A stretch of 64,000 bases of DNA from Algoriella xinjiangensis (GCF_900115015.1 NZ_FOUZ01000002.1:186001-250000); one strand, 5' to 3'. Shown: positions 18,035-26,515, counted from the first letter of the stretch. Notes: generated by a model not told the origin, from the letters alone. Translations and numbers: made by a program.

Positions 18035-19009
18035 GTGAAATTATCTAAAGAATTAAAAATAGGAATCATAACCATTATAACATTAATTGGTTTTTTCATG
18101 TTATTCAATTTCTTAAAAGGACAAAATATTTTTTCATCAGGACGTTTATTTACGGTGAAATTTGAAAACGTGAATGGACTTGCTCCTTCAAAACCTGTAT
18201 CAATAAACGGATTGAGGGTTGGACAAGTAAAAGAGATAAAAATTATAGAAACTGCTAAACCAATTTATTTTGAAGTTGTTTTATCAGTAGATAAAGACAT
18301 TGAATTTTCTAAGAAAACAATTGCAGAAATTTACGAACCAGGACTTATGTCTGGTCCAGAAGTACGTTTATTGTTAGATTATGGTCCAGATATCGCAAAA
18401 GATGGCGATTATTTAGAAGGACGTATTGCAGGCGGAATGTTAGATGGTTTTACAAAACAATTATCACCAACACAAGCAAAATTAGACAGTGTTTTATTAA
18501 GTTTTAATCAAACATTAGGAAGTGTAAATAAGGTGTTAGACGCCGATACACAGCAAGATATTAAAGCAATGTTGAAGAATTTGAATCATACAATTGATAC
18601 ATTTGATCAAACTGCAAAATCATTAACTGCAACTTCTAATAGTGCAAATAATTTAATTAAAACCAACGAAAAAACGTTAAATGCAACGCTTAATAATGCA
18701 AATGCAACTTTAGCTTCGGCTAAAACAACGGTTGACAAATTTGGAAAAACGGCTGATAAATTAAATGCATTAGAGTTGGATCAAGTAATCAAGAATTTTG
18801 AAAATGCATCTAAAAACTTAAACACATTATTAGAAGATATGAATAATGGGAAAGGTTCTTTAGGTAAATTAGCAAAAGACGACAGTATTGCAAATGAGCT
18901 AGAAGCGACAATAAAAAATATGAATTCTTTGGTTGAAGATTTAAAGAAAAATCCAAGTCGATATGTTAATATTTCGGTTTTTGGAAAAAAACAACCTGTT
19001 CAACCATAA
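18035..19009 (+). CDS. MlaD-family MCE protein (lipid transport)
   Basis: Periplasmic, membrane-anchored substrate-binding subunit of a Mla-type phospholipid transporter. One transmembrane helix (about 9-28, IGIITIITLIGFFMLFNFLK) precedes a single MCE domain (about 38-115, with FENVNGLAPSKPVSINGLRVGQV). A long helical, Asn/Ala/Thr-rich region follows (about 150-310) with heptad-like spacing. It starts with GTG, as the family's MKxSKE beginning falls exactly there. The ATPase and permease partners are not in this window. Confidence 0.88.
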   Translation: MKLSKELKIGIITIITLIGFFMLFNFLKGQNIFSSGRLFTVKFENVNGLAPSKPVSINGLRVGQVKEIKIIETAKPIYFEVVLSVDKDIEFSKKTIAEIYEPGLMSGPEVRLLLDYGPDIAKDGDYLEGRIAGGMLDGFTKQLSPTQAKLDSVLLSFNQTLGSVNKVLDADTQQDIKAMLKNLNHTIDTFDQTAKSLTATSNSANNLIKTNEKTLNATLNNANATLASAKTTVDKFGKTADKLNALELDQVIKNFENASKNLNTLLEDMNNGKGSLGKLAKDDSIANELEATIKNMNSLVEDLKKNPSRYVNISVFGKKQPVQP

Positions 19010-19059
19010 CAAAAAGACAAAAATACTAATACTCAAAACTCACAAAAGAATTATTTAAA

Positions 19060-20391
19060 ATGATGAAGTACATTCCAAATGTAATCTTTGCCCTAATAAT
19101 GATTGGTAGTCTCTGGTTTTTTGCGCAAAACGTAAAACGCCTGATTCGAAATATCAAATTAGGAAAAGAAATTGATCGTTTTGATCACCCAAAAGAAAGG
19201 TGGAAAACGATGGCGCGCGTCGCCTTAGGACAAGGCAAAATGACCGCTCGTCCGCTTGCTGGTATTCTACATATTTTTGTTTATGTAGGGTTTGTTTTAA
19301 TCAATATTGAAGTACTAGAAATTATAATAGACGGTTTGTTTGGAACGCACCGTATATTAAGTTTTATGGGTGGATTTTATGATGGAATGATTGCTTTCTT
19401 CGAGATTTTAGCATTCTTAGTAATGGTTTCATGTATCATTTTTTGGTGCAGAAGAAACATTGTAAAAATTAAACGTTTCTGGAAGCCAGAAATGAAAGGT
19501 TGGCCAAAAGATGATGCAAATTATATCCTTTTTATGGAAGTTGCATTTATGTTGGCTTTATTTACAATGAATGGTGCCGATCAAGTTTTACAACAAATGG
19601 GCGCAGCTCATTATCCAAAAGCTGGATCTTTTCCAATTTCTAGTTGGTTAACAGCGCCGTTGTTAAGTCATTTTAACGACATTACTTTTGTAACACTTGT
19701 AGAAAGAGCTGCTTGGTGGTTTCATATCGTCGGGATTTTCTTTTTCTTAAATTATTTATATTATTCAAAACACTTACACATCATCCTAGCTTTCCCAAAT
19801 ACATGGTTTTCTAAATTAGAACCTAAAGGAGAGTTTAACAATTTACAAGCGGTAACAAACGAAGTAAAAATGATGATGGATCCAAATGCAGATCCTTACG
19901 CTGCACCTGCTGAACCACAGGGAGAGCCAGAAACATTTGGAGCAAAAGACGTTTTTGATCTTAATCGTGTACAATTATTAAACGCTTATACGTGTACAGA
20001 ATGTGGACGTTGTACGTCTGAATGTCCAGCTAATTTAACAGGTAAAAAATTATCTCCTCGTAAAATTATGATGGATACGCGCGATCGTTTAGAAGATATT
20101 AGCCGTAATATGGATGCGAACGAAGGTAAATTTGTTGACGATGGTAAAACATTGGTTAACGATTACATTTCGCCAGAAGAATTATGGGCTTGTACATCTT
20201 GTAACGCGTGTACACAAGCTTGTCCTGTAAATATCGATCCGTTGTCTATTATTATAGATTTACGTCGTTATTTGGTAATGGAACAATCTGCTGCGCCAAA
20301 TGAATTGAATATGATGATGACCAATGTCGAAAACAATGGTGCACCATGGCAATTTAATACAGCAGACAGATTAAACTGGGCAAACGACTAA
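19060..20391 (+). CDS. Membrane (Fe-S)-binding oxidoreductase, heterodisulfide reductase-like
   Basis: Inner-membrane electron-transfer protein. About five transmembrane helices fill the first 240 residues (starts near 5, 68, 110, 150 and 215), with a nitrate-reductase-gamma-like or HdrE-like feel. The cytoplasmic C-terminal part holds two 4Fe-4S ferredoxin motifs, CTECGRCTSECP (Cys312 onward) and CTSCNACTQACP (Cys378 onward). Downstream, across a HAD gene, lies a CCG-domain protein; together they resemble the split GlpC/HdrD-type oxidoreductases found in Bacteroidota. The electron donor and acceptor are unknown. Confidence 0.85.
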   Translation: MMKYIPNVIFALIMIGSLWFFAQNVKRLIRNIKLGKEIDRFDHPKERWKTMARVALGQGKMTARPLAGILHIFVYVGFVLINIEVLEIIIDGLFGTHRILSFMGGFYDGMIAFFEILAFLVMVSCIIFWCRRNIVKIKRFWKPEMKGWPKDDANYILFMEVAFMLALFTMNGADQVLQQMGAAHYPKAGSFPISSWLTAPLLSHFNDITFVTLVERAAWWFHIVGIFFFLNYLYYSKHLHIILAFPNTWFSKLEPKGEFNNLQAVTNEVKMMMDPNADPYAAPAEPQGEPETFGAKDVFDLNRVQLLNAYTCTECGRCTSECPANLTGKKLSPRKIMMDTRDRLEDISRNMDANEGKFVDDGKTLVNDYISPEELWACTSCNACTQACPVNIDPLSIIIDLRRYLVMEQSAAPNELNMMMTNVENNGAPWQFNTADRLNWAND

Positions 20392-20454
20392 AATTGTAAA
20401 ATACAATTACTCATTCTCAAAAACTATTAATTACACATACAAACACAACACACA

Positions 20455-20883
20455 ATGGAGAATTTTTTAGAGGAGAAGATTGAAAACGGAGAAAGAGTAA
20501 GTCCTATTTTACCAGAAGATATCAAAAATTATTTGATTGATATTGATGGAACAATTTGCGACGATATTCCAAACGAAGAACCAGAACGCATGTTAACAGC
20601 AGAAGTTTATCCTGATGCTTTAGAAACATTAAATAAATGGTACGACGAAGGACATGTTATCACATTTTTTACATCAAGAACAGAAGAACATCGTGAATAC
20701 ACAGAAATTTGGTTAAAACAACATGGCTTTAAATACTATGGTTTATTAATGGGAAAACCTCGAGGAGGCAATTATCATTGGGTAGACAACCATTTAGTAA
20801 AAGCAACACGATACAATGGTAAATTTACAGATTTGGTAGAAAAAAATGTCTCGATTCAAGTTTTTGATGACGGTAAACATTAA
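20455..20883 (+). CDS. HAD-superfamily hydrolase-like protein
   Basis: A 142-residue minimal HAD-type protein. Motif I is LIDIDGTICDD (Asp29 and Asp31), motif II is FFTSRTEEH, and a Lys/Asp region follows in MGKPRGGNYHWVDNH. Such proteins in Flavobacteriia are sometimes labelled phosphoheptose isomerase, which the sequence does not support; a phosphatase or polynucleotide 5'-kinase-like phosphatase role fits better. It sits between the two Fe-S genes with gaps of 63 and 39 bases, so it is probably co-transcribed. Substrate unknown. Confidence 0.75.
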   Translation: MENFLEEKIENGERVSPILPEDIKNYLIDIDGTICDDIPNEEPERMLTAEVYPDALETLNKWYDEGHVITFFTSRTEEHREYTEIWLKQHGFKYYGLLMGKPRGGNYHWVDNHLVKATRYNGKFTDLVEKNVSIQVFDDGKH

Positions 20884-20922
20884 GCCAAATCAAATAAAAT
20901 AACTTAAAGACTACAAAAAAAT

Positions 20923-21711
20923 ATGTCAACTATTACAGTTAAAACAATGGCTCAATATATGGCCGAAGGCAAACAACCAGAAGTTTTATTTTGGGTTGGT
21001 TGTGCCGGAAGTTTTGATGACAGAGCAAAAAAAATAACACGAGCATTCGTCAAAATATTAAATAACATCGGAATAGAATTTGCAGTTTTAGGAACAGAAG
21101 AATCATGTACCGGAGATCCTGCAAAGCGTGCTGGTAACGAATTCGTTTTCCAAATGCAAGCTATGATGAATATTGAAGTATTGAATGCTTACGACGTTAA
21201 AAAAATTGTAACAACTTGTCCACATTGCTTCAATACCTTAAAAAACGAATACCCAAGTTTGGGAGGTAATTACGAGGTTTTACATCATTCTCAATATTTA
21301 CAACAATTGATTAATGAAGATAAATTAACAATTGAAGGAGATGTTTTTAAAGGAAAACGAATCACTTTTCACGATCCTTGTTATTTAGGTCGTGGTAATG
21401 ATGTTTACCAAGCGCCTCGCGATTTGATTGAGAAATTAGATGCAGAACTTGTGGAAATGAAACGTTGTAAAACACGTGGATTATGTTGTGGTGCAGGTGG
21501 CGCGCAAATGTTTAAAGAACCAGAAAAAGGTGATAAAGACATTAATGTAGAACGTACAGAAGAAGCCTTAGAAAAAGAGCCACATATTATTGCAACGGGT
21601 TGTCCTTTTTGCAATACAATGATGACAGATGGTGTAAAACATTTTGAGAAAGAATCAACGGTACTTGTAAAAGATTTAGCCGAATTGATTATGGAAGCGA
21701 AAGATTTATAA
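20923..21711 (+). CDS. CCG-domain (Fe-S)-binding protein, HdrB/GlpC-like
   Basis: A 262-residue cytoplasmic protein with two cysteine-rich CCG domains: the first with VGCAGSFDD, ESCTGDPAKR and TTCPHCFN, the second with FHDPCYLGR, LCCGAGGAQM and TGCPFCNTM. In the family, each domain can hold an unusual Fe-S cluster or a zinc, and takes part in thiol/disulfide or flavin-linked electron transfer. It follows the membrane Fe-S protein and HAD gene in one unit that ends at a terminator. The companion protein probably passes electrons between it and the quinone pool; this is inference. Confidence 0.88.
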   Translation: MSTITVKTMAQYMAEGKQPEVLFWVGCAGSFDDRAKKITRAFVKILNNIGIEFAVLGTEESCTGDPAKRAGNEFVFQMQAMMNIEVLNAYDVKKIVTTCPHCFNTLKNEYPSLGGNYEVLHHSQYLQQLINEDKLTIEGDVFKGKRITFHDPCYLGRGNDVYQAPRDLIEKLDAELVEMKRCKTRGLCCGAGGAQMFKEPEKGDKDINVERTEEALEKEPHIIATGCPFCNTMMTDGVKHFEKESTVLVKDLAELIMEAKDL

Positions 21712-21734
21712 CCAAATTTTCTAGTTTTAAAATA

Positions 21735-21770
21735 TAAAAAAGCCATCTCGTTGAGGTGGTTTTTTTTATG
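21735..21770 (+). terminator. Terminator of the Fe-S oxidoreductase unit
   Basis: Hairpin AGCCATCTC / GAGGTGGTT (two G-T pairs) followed by eight T residues. Confidence 0.85.
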
Positions 21771-21845
21771 ATTAAATTTTAAGAAGAGAAGATTATCTCA
21801 TGTTTTCTCAAAATGAAAGCGCATCAAAGCACCAAATTTATTTTG

Positions 21846-21853
21846 TATCTTTG
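21846..21853 (+). promoter_or_regulatory. -7 element TATCTTTG that fixes the start of the next gene
   Basis: Exact TAnnTTTG match 25 bases before the ATG at 21878. It lies inside the longer open frame from 21800, which argues against that longer start. Confidence 0.5.
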
Positions 21854-21877
21854 AAACAGAAATTTAAAACGAGGAAA

Positions 21878-22345
21878 ATGAATTTAACAGACGATTCAAG
21901 AATTTGGATTTTTCAATCCAATCGTAAATTCTCAACATCAGAAAAAGAAGCTATTACAGCTAAACTAAATAATTTTATTGCTGATTGGAACGCACATGGT
22001 GCAGAACTTTTAGCGGATTTTGATTTACCATTTGATCAATTTATTGTGGTTGGTGTAGACGAAAAGCAAGCAACTGCAAGTGGTTGTTCTATCGATAAAT
22101 TAACAAAGTTAATCCGCGAAATTGATGCAGATTATTCGTATGATTTATTAAACAGAATGTTAGTTTCTTACGAAGACCAAGAAAAAGTTGTGGTAGAAAA
22201 ATTACCAGCTTTTAAACAAAAAGTAAAAGCAGGAGAAATTACAAATGTCAATGTTTTTAATAACGGTGTTTCTTCTTTAAGCGATTTTAAACAAAATTGG
22301 TTACTTCCTTTAGAGGATAGTTGGGCAAAAACCTTGTTAAATTAA
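21878..22345 (+). CDS. Conserved Flavobacteriia protein of unknown function
   Basis: A 155-residue cytoplasmic protein. The ATG at 21878 is preceded by GAGG, a good ribosome-binding site, and by a -7 element; the longer frame from 21800 would begin upstream of that promoter. Similar proteins in Flavobacteriia often carry the label ABC transporter ATPase, but no Walker A, ABC signature or Walker B is present, so that name should not be kept. Visible features are DDSRIWIFQSNRKFS at the start, a Cys in ATASGCSID and a Trp-rich end (FKQNWLLPLEDSWAKTL). Single-gene unit closed by a terminator. Confidence 0.75.
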   Translation: MNLTDDSRIWIFQSNRKFSTSEKEAITAKLNNFIADWNAHGAELLADFDLPFDQFIVVGVDEKQATASGCSIDKLTKLIREIDADYSYDLLNRMLVSYEDQEKVVVEKLPAFKQKVKAGEITNVNVFNNGVSSLSDFKQNWLLPLEDSWAKTLLN

Positions 22346-22369
22346 GGTCTTACAAAATATTAAAAGTAC

Positions 22370-22404
22370 AAGCCGAGTTTTATAAAAGCTCGGCTTTATT
22401 TTTG
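22370..22404 (+). terminator. Terminator after the conserved protein gene
   Basis: Stem AGCCGAG / CTCGGCT (22371-22377 with 22389-22395), then a T-rich tract that runs into the lemA -7 element. Confidence 0.8.
22397..22404 (+). promoter_or_regulatory. -7 element TATTTTTG, lemA-TPM promoter
   Basis: Exact TAnnTTTG match located within the T-tract of the preceding terminator; leader of about 45 bases to the lemA ATG. Confidence 0.45.
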
Positions 22405-22457
22405 CTATATTGTTGTTGAAAAATACTATTTTTACTTTATTAATAAATTTAAAAACT

Positions 22458-23060
22458 ATGAAAAGCAAAGGCTGTCTTATTGGGGGAATTATTCTTGTGT
22501 TATTAGCAGGTGTAGTTTTCTGGGGAATTGGAATTTCCAACAACATTAAAACAACAGATCAAAGTGTACAAAAACAATGGTCAAATGTAGAAAATACATA
22601 CCAAAAACGTTCTGATTTAATTCCAAACTTAGTAAACACGGTAAAAGGTGCGGCTAATATGGAAAAAGAAACATTGACGGCTGTAATTGATGCGCGTGCA
22701 AAAGCAACATCTAATCAAATTAAAATTGATGATGCAAGTCAATTAACGGATGCTAATATTGCTAAATTTCAAGCGGCTCAAGATCAATTGGGATCAACTT
22801 TGAGTAGATTATTAGTTTCTGTAGAAAAATATCCAGACATTAAATTCAACCAAAATTTCACGGCATTACAAGCAGAATTATCTAGCATTGAACAAGAAGT
22901 TTTATTCGAAAGAAAAAAATACAACGATTCTGCAGAAAAATTTAATAGCATGATTGTTACATTTCCTAATAGCTTAATTGCTGGATTTACAGGTGCTACG
23001 AAGAAAGGTTATTTTAAAGCTGCTGCAGGTTCTGAAAATGCACCTAAAGTAGAATTTTAA
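22458..23060 (+). CDS. LemA-family membrane protein
   Basis: A 200-residue LemA protein: one N-terminal transmembrane helix (about 7-26, CLIGGIILVLLAGVVFWGIG) and a four-helix extracytoplasmic bundle with QWSNVENTYQKRSDLIPNLVNTVK and a second-half NFTALQAELSSIE. The ATG at 22458 gives the usual MKxK-TM start; the longer frame opens at a TTG in the promoter-terminator region. Biochemical function is unknown. LemA genes are regularly followed by TPM-domain genes, as here, suggesting a joint envelope role. Confidence 0.92.
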   Translation: MKSKGCLIGGIILVLLAGVVFWGIGISNNIKTTDQSVQKQWSNVENTYQKRSDLIPNLVNTVKGAANMEKETLTAVIDARAKATSNQIKIDDASQLTDANIAKFQAAQDQLGSTLSRLLVSVEKYPDIKFNQNFTALQAELSSIEQEVLFERKKYNDSAEKFNSMIVTFPNSLIAGFTGATKKGYFKAAAGSENAPKVEF

Positions 23061-23066
23061 GTAGAT

Positions 23067-23507
23067 ATGGGAAATAAGAAACACAAATTTCTTTCTCCAA
23101 AAGATGAAAAAAAAATCATCAAAGCCATTCAAAAAGCTGAAAAAAATACAAGCGGAGAGATTCGAATTCATATCGAGTTCGAATCTTCTGCTAATCATTT
23201 AGAAAAAGCTTTAGAAGTTTTTGAGCGATTAGAAATGAATCAAACTAAAGACAGAAATGGGGTTTTATTTCATGTTTCTCCGGACGATCATAATTTTACG
23301 ATTATTGGCGATGAAGGAATTGACAAAGTAACGCCTGATGATTTTTGGGATGATATAAAAGAAGATGTTGTAAAACGCTTCAAAAAAGAAAAATATGTAA
23401 AAGGGCTTTGCGAAGGAATTAAAAAAACCGGAAAAGCTTTAAAAAAATATTTTCCTCATCAAGAGGACGATGTAAACGAATTACCAGATGAAATTAGCTA
23501 CAGCTAG
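23067..23507 (+). CDS. TPM-domain protein, soluble
   Basis: A 146-residue protein with one TPM domain (TLP18.3/Psb32/MOLO-1 type): LSPKDEKKIIKAIQKAEKNTSGEIRIHIE and GVLFHVSPDDHNFTIIGDEGIDKVTPDDFWDDI. No signal peptide or membrane helix is visible. Some TPM domains have phosphatase activity in plants, but that cannot be assumed here. It starts 6 bases after lemA and overlaps the next TPM gene by 20 bases, so the three are translated from one message. Confidence 0.88.
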   Translation: MGNKKHKFLSPKDEKKIIKAIQKAEKNTSGEIRIHIEFESSANHLEKALEVFERLEMNQTKDRNGVLFHVSPDDHNFTIIGDEGIDKVTPDDFWDDIKEDVVKRFKKEKYVKGLCEGIKKTGKALKKYFPHQEDDVNELPDEISYS

Positions 23508-24297
23508 ATACTTTTTTCTAACATTTTTTCTTGCACTGATTACTGCTTTTGGTCAAACACCAGAACAGTTATTAAAACAGAAGCCAGAAAAAAGATTAGT
23601 CCATGATTATGCCCATGTTTTTGATGCCATGCAATTGGATCAATTAGAACGAAAATTGGTTGCATATGACGATTCTACCTCAACACAAATACTAGTATTA
23701 ACAGTTGAATCGTTAGATGGTTATCCGTTAGAAACATTTGCGAATGATATTGGAGAAAAATGGGGTGTTGGTACACAAGGCAAAGACAACGGTGTTGTAA
23801 TTGTTTTGAGTAAACAAGACCGCAAAATAACCATAAGAACAGGTTATAGCGCTCAAATTTATTTACCACCAAGCATCAATAAAGCTATTATTGACAATAC
23901 GATTATACCGTATTTTAAACAAGGCGATTATGCGGGCGGAATTAATGCAGGTGTCGATAATATTTTTAAAGCATTTGCAGGGCAATATAAACAAGATAAA
24001 CCAAAAAAATCAACAGATTCTGGTCTCGATTGGTTAACGTTAATATTCGGTATTTTATTTTTTGTATTTATTTTTTACATCATGTCAAAAGGTAATAACG
24101 GTGGAAAAGGTAACGGAAACAACGGTGGAAGACGAAGCATTTTAGATGATGTAATTCTAATGAACACTGGGCGATCAGTTTTTGGAGGCGGAAGCTTCGG
24201 ATCGGGTGGTGGATTTGGTGGATCATCTGGCGGCGGTGGCTTTGGCGGTTTCGGCGGCGGAAGTTTCGGCGGCGGTGGCGCTTCAGGAAGTTGGTAA
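23488..24297 (+). CDS. TPM-domain membrane protein with Gly-rich tail
   Basis: A 269-residue protein: signal peptide (about 1-22, ending ITAFGQ), extracytoplasmic TPM domain (about 38-165, with VHDYAHVFDAMQLDQLERKL and GVVIVLSKQDRKITIRTGY), one transmembrane helix (about 187-204), and a C-terminal tail of Gly, Ser and Phe repeats ending GASGSW. The ending and domain order match YgcG-type proteins. Start region overlaps the upstream TPM gene by 20 bases. Role unknown; likely works with LemA at the envelope. Confidence 0.9.
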   Translation: MKLATARYFFLTFFLALITAFGQTPEQLLKQKPEKRLVHDYAHVFDAMQLDQLERKLVAYDDSTSTQILVLTVESLDGYPLETFANDIGEKWGVGTQGKDNGVVIVLSKQDRKITIRTGYSAQIYLPPSINKAIIDNTIIPYFKQGDYAGGINAGVDNIFKAFAGQYKQDKPKKSTDSGLDWLTLIFGILFFVFIFYIMSKGNNGGKGNGNNGGRRSILDDVILMNTGRSVFGGGSFGSGGGFGGSSGGGGFGGFGGGSFGGGGASGSW

Positions 24298-24316
24298 AAT
24301 AAATTACTAAAAAATA

Positions 24317-24353
24317 TAAAAAATCCAAGTTGTTTTTACAGCTTGGATTTTTT
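24317..24353 (+). terminator. Terminator of lemA-TPM-TPM
   Basis: Hairpin AATCCAAGTTG / CAGCTTGGATT followed by a T-run, 20 bases after the last TPM gene. Confidence 0.85.
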
Positions 24354-24396
24354 ATAGCTAATTATTAATACTTAATTTAGATTTTTAAATCAATTT

Positions 24397-25764
24397 ATGG
24401 AATCTCTCAATCACATATACACCAATCAACGTAGTAATACCAACGATACATCGGATGCAAGGTCTGAATATCAGAGAGATTATGATCGAATTATTTTTTC
24501 ATCGGCTTTTCGGCGATTGCAAAATAAAACCCAAGTTTTTCCTTTACCCGGAAGTGTTTTTGTACACAATAGATTGACACATTCTTTAGAAGTGTCTTCG
24601 GTAGGACGTTCTATGGGAAATTTGGTTGGGAAATTTATTACCGAAAATTATAATTTGAGTGAAGAATCTTATGATTTTTATAATTATAGTATTCACGACG
24701 TTATTTCGGCGGCTTGTTTGTGTCACGATATCGGAAATCCCGCATTTGGACATTCGGGAGAAGATGCAATTGCGTCTTATTTTGATCGACATGAAAAAGA
24801 GTTGAAAGGTTTTTTTACAGAAGCTGAATGGGCAGATTTAATTAATTTTGAAGGAAATGCGAATGCAATCAGAATTTTAACGCAACAACAAAACGGAAAA
24901 TCCGAAGGAGGTTTGCGTTTAACATATTCTACATTGGCTGCAATTGCTAAATATCCGTGCGAATCGGTAGCGAAAGATAAAAGTCAATTGCACCGTAAAA
25001 AGTTTGGATTTTTTCAAGCACAGAAAGAAGCCTTCAAAACAATTGCATCTAAAACGAATATGATTTTAGAAGCTAACGAACCAATTATTTACAAAAGACA
25101 TCCGTTTGTTTGGCTGGTAGAAGCGGCCGACGATATTTGTTATAACATAATTGATGTTGAAGATTCGCAACGTTTAGGAATTATTGATCATGATAAATGC
25201 AAAAGATTATTTTTGAATTTGGTAGAATCATTGGATCCTTCCCAAATTGATAAAACAAAAATTACATTAAAATCAATTTCTGATAAAAATGATAGAATCG
25301 CTTATTTGCGTGCAAAATCAATCAATTTATTAACGCAAAAATCGGTGCAAGTTTACCAACAAAATTTTGAACAAATTGTAAAAGGTGAATTCAAAACAGC
25401 GCTGTTAGATATTATTAAAGATGAAACGGTAGACGAAACTAAAAAAGTTTTGACCGAAATTCAACGTTTTTCCAGAGAAAATATTTACAATCATCGTTCG
25501 GTTTTAGAAATCGAAAATGCAGGTTATAATGTAATGTCCGAATTACTTTCGCAATTTATTCCACCAATTTTGAAAGATGAAGCTGAAAGAAAAAGTTTCG
25601 AGAAAAAAGCATTACGCTTGGTTCCTTCTCAATTTTTGTACGAAAAAGGAACAAAATACCAAAAAGTGATGGGAATTTTAGATTATGTTTCGGGAATGAC
25701 AGATAATTACGCAACAGAATTATATCGTCGTATCAAAGGAATTGAAATCGGAATGACAATTTAG
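24397..25764 (+). CDS. dgt: Deoxyguanosinetriphosphate triphosphohydrolase (dGTPase)
   Basis: HD-domain enzyme that splits dGTP into deoxyguanosine and triphosphate, affecting nucleotide pools. SEYQRDYDRIIFSSAFRRLQ is the family N-terminus; metal-binding residues are in HNRLTHSLEVSSVGRS and CLCHDIGNPAFGHSGEDA, with the distal Asp in VEAADDICYNIID. At 455 residues it is of usual length. It is a single gene between a terminator and a repeat-bearing gap. Confidence 0.94.
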   Translation: MESLNHIYTNQRSNTNDTSDARSEYQRDYDRIIFSSAFRRLQNKTQVFPLPGSVFVHNRLTHSLEVSSVGRSMGNLVGKFITENYNLSEESYDFYNYSIHDVISAACLCHDIGNPAFGHSGEDAIASYFDRHEKELKGFFTEAEWADLINFEGNANAIRILTQQQNGKSEGGLRLTYSTLAAIAKYPCESVAKDKSQLHRKKFGFFQAQKEAFKTIASKTNMILEANEPIIYKRHPFVWLVEAADDICYNIIDVEDSQRLGIIDHDKCKRLFLNLVESLDPSQIDKTKITLKSISDKNDRIAYLRAKSINLLTQKSVQVYQQNFEQIVKGEFKTALLDIIKDETVDETKKVLTEIQRFSRENIYNHRSVLEIENAGYNVMSELLSQFIPPILKDEAERKSFEKKALRLVPSQFLYEKGTKYQKVMGILDYVSGMTDNYATELYRRIKGIEIGMTI

Positions 25765-25799
25765 TTTGAATTATAAATGATGAATTATTAATTAGAAAA

Positions 25800-25828
25800 G
25801 TCATGTTGAACTTGTTTCAACATCACAT
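25800..25828 (+). repeat. Dispersed hairpin repeat, copy A
   Basis: GTCATGTTGAA-CTTGT-TTCAACATCAC: an 8-base stem ATGTTGAA / TTCAACAT with a 5-base loop. Same plan as the copies at 45020 and 45138 but with a different, still fully paired, outer stem. Confidence 0.8.
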
Positions 25829-25876
25829 CAAACAAGTTAAAAAGCTATCATTTAAATATTGATTTTTGCTAATTAA

Positions 25877-25906
25877 GTCATGTTGAATTTATTTCAACAT
25901 CACATC
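25877..25906 (+). repeat. Dispersed hairpin repeat, copy B
   Basis: GTCATGTTGAA-TTTAT-TTCAACATCAC: same stem as copy A with a changed loop, 77 bases downstream of it. Confidence 0.8.
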
Positions 25907-25924
25907 AGATAAGTTCAAAATCGT

Positions 25925-25949
25925 GTCATTTTGAGCTTGTCGAAAAATC
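25925..25949 (+). repeat. Dispersed hairpin repeat, degenerate copy C
   Basis: GTCATTTTGAGCTTGTCGAAAAATC: ATTTTGA pairs with TCGAAAAAT imperfectly around a CTTG loop; begins with the same GTCAT as copies A and B. Confidence 0.6.
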
Positions 25950-25980
25950 TTTTTAAAAAAGTAAAATTTTTAGATATAAA

Positions 25981-26433
25981 ATGGATAATGTAACAATAAG
26001 AGAGGCTAGGAGAGAAGATTGTCCTCGAATTTTAGAATTGATTAGAGAATTAGCTTTGTACGAAAAAGCGCCAGATGAGGTGACGGTAACATTAGAAGAA
26101 ATGGAAGAATGTGGTTTTGGTAAAAAGCCAGTTTGGGGTTCTTTGGTTGCAGAAGTAAACAACGAAATTGTTGGTATTGCGTTGCATTATGACCGTTATT
26201 CAACTTGGAAAGGTCGTCGTTTATATTTGGAAGATTTAATTGTAACCGAATTTATGCGTGGAACTGGAATCGGAAAAATATTGTTAGATGAATTAATTGC
26301 TTACGGTAAAGCAAATAATTATAACGGGATGGTTTGGCAAGTGTTGGATTGGAACGAGTCTGCAATTAATTTCTATAAAAAATACAATGCTGATTTTGAT
26401 CCAGAATGGATTAATGTATCAGTAAAATTTTAA
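25981..26433 (+). CDS. GNAT N-acetyltransferase, SSAT-like
   Basis: A 150-residue acetyltransferase. The acetyl-CoA pyrophosphate loop is RGTGIGKILLDEL (about 95-107), preceded by the strand RLYLEDLIVTEFM; WNESAINFYKKYNA is the usual C-terminal GNAT motif with Tyr. The EKAPDEVTVTLEEME and EDLIVTE segments resemble the spermidine/spermine (SSAT) and thialysine acetyltransferase group, so an amine substrate is likely; exact substrate unknown. Single gene ending at a bidirectional terminator. Confidence 0.87.
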   Translation: MDNVTIREARREDCPRILELIRELALYEKAPDEVTVTLEEMEECGFGKKPVWGSLVAEVNNEIVGIALHYDRYSTWKGRRLYLEDLIVTEFMRGTGIGKILLDELIAYGKANNYNGMVWQVLDWNESAINFYKKYNADFDPEWINVSVKF

Positions 26434-26434
26434 T

Positions 26435-26470
26435 AAAAAAAGCGATTCAATTTGAATCGCTTTTTTTTTG
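26435..26470. terminator. Bidirectional terminator
   Basis: Stem AGCGATTCA / TGAATCGCT with A-run on the left and T-run on the right, between the convergent GNAT and TrmH-like genes. Confidence 0.87.
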
Positions 26471-26515
26471 TCAAGCTAAATTTATTTCAGCTTCTTATTT
26501 ATCTTAATTTGAAAT

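Noticed and set aside
20455-20883. Phosphoheptose isomerase label
   Set aside because: The sequence has HAD motifs (DIDGT) and no SIS domain.
21800-21877. Upstream extension of the conserved protein gene
   Set aside because: The extension contains the likely promoter and there is a better ribosome-binding site and ATG at 21878.
21878-22345. ABC transporter ATPase label commonly given to this protein type
   Set aside because: No Walker A, ABC signature or Walker B motif is present in the 155 residues.
23675-24328. His- and Arg-rich open frames antisense to the TPM gene
   Set aside because: They arise from the Gly-rich repeat tail read backwards; no independent support.
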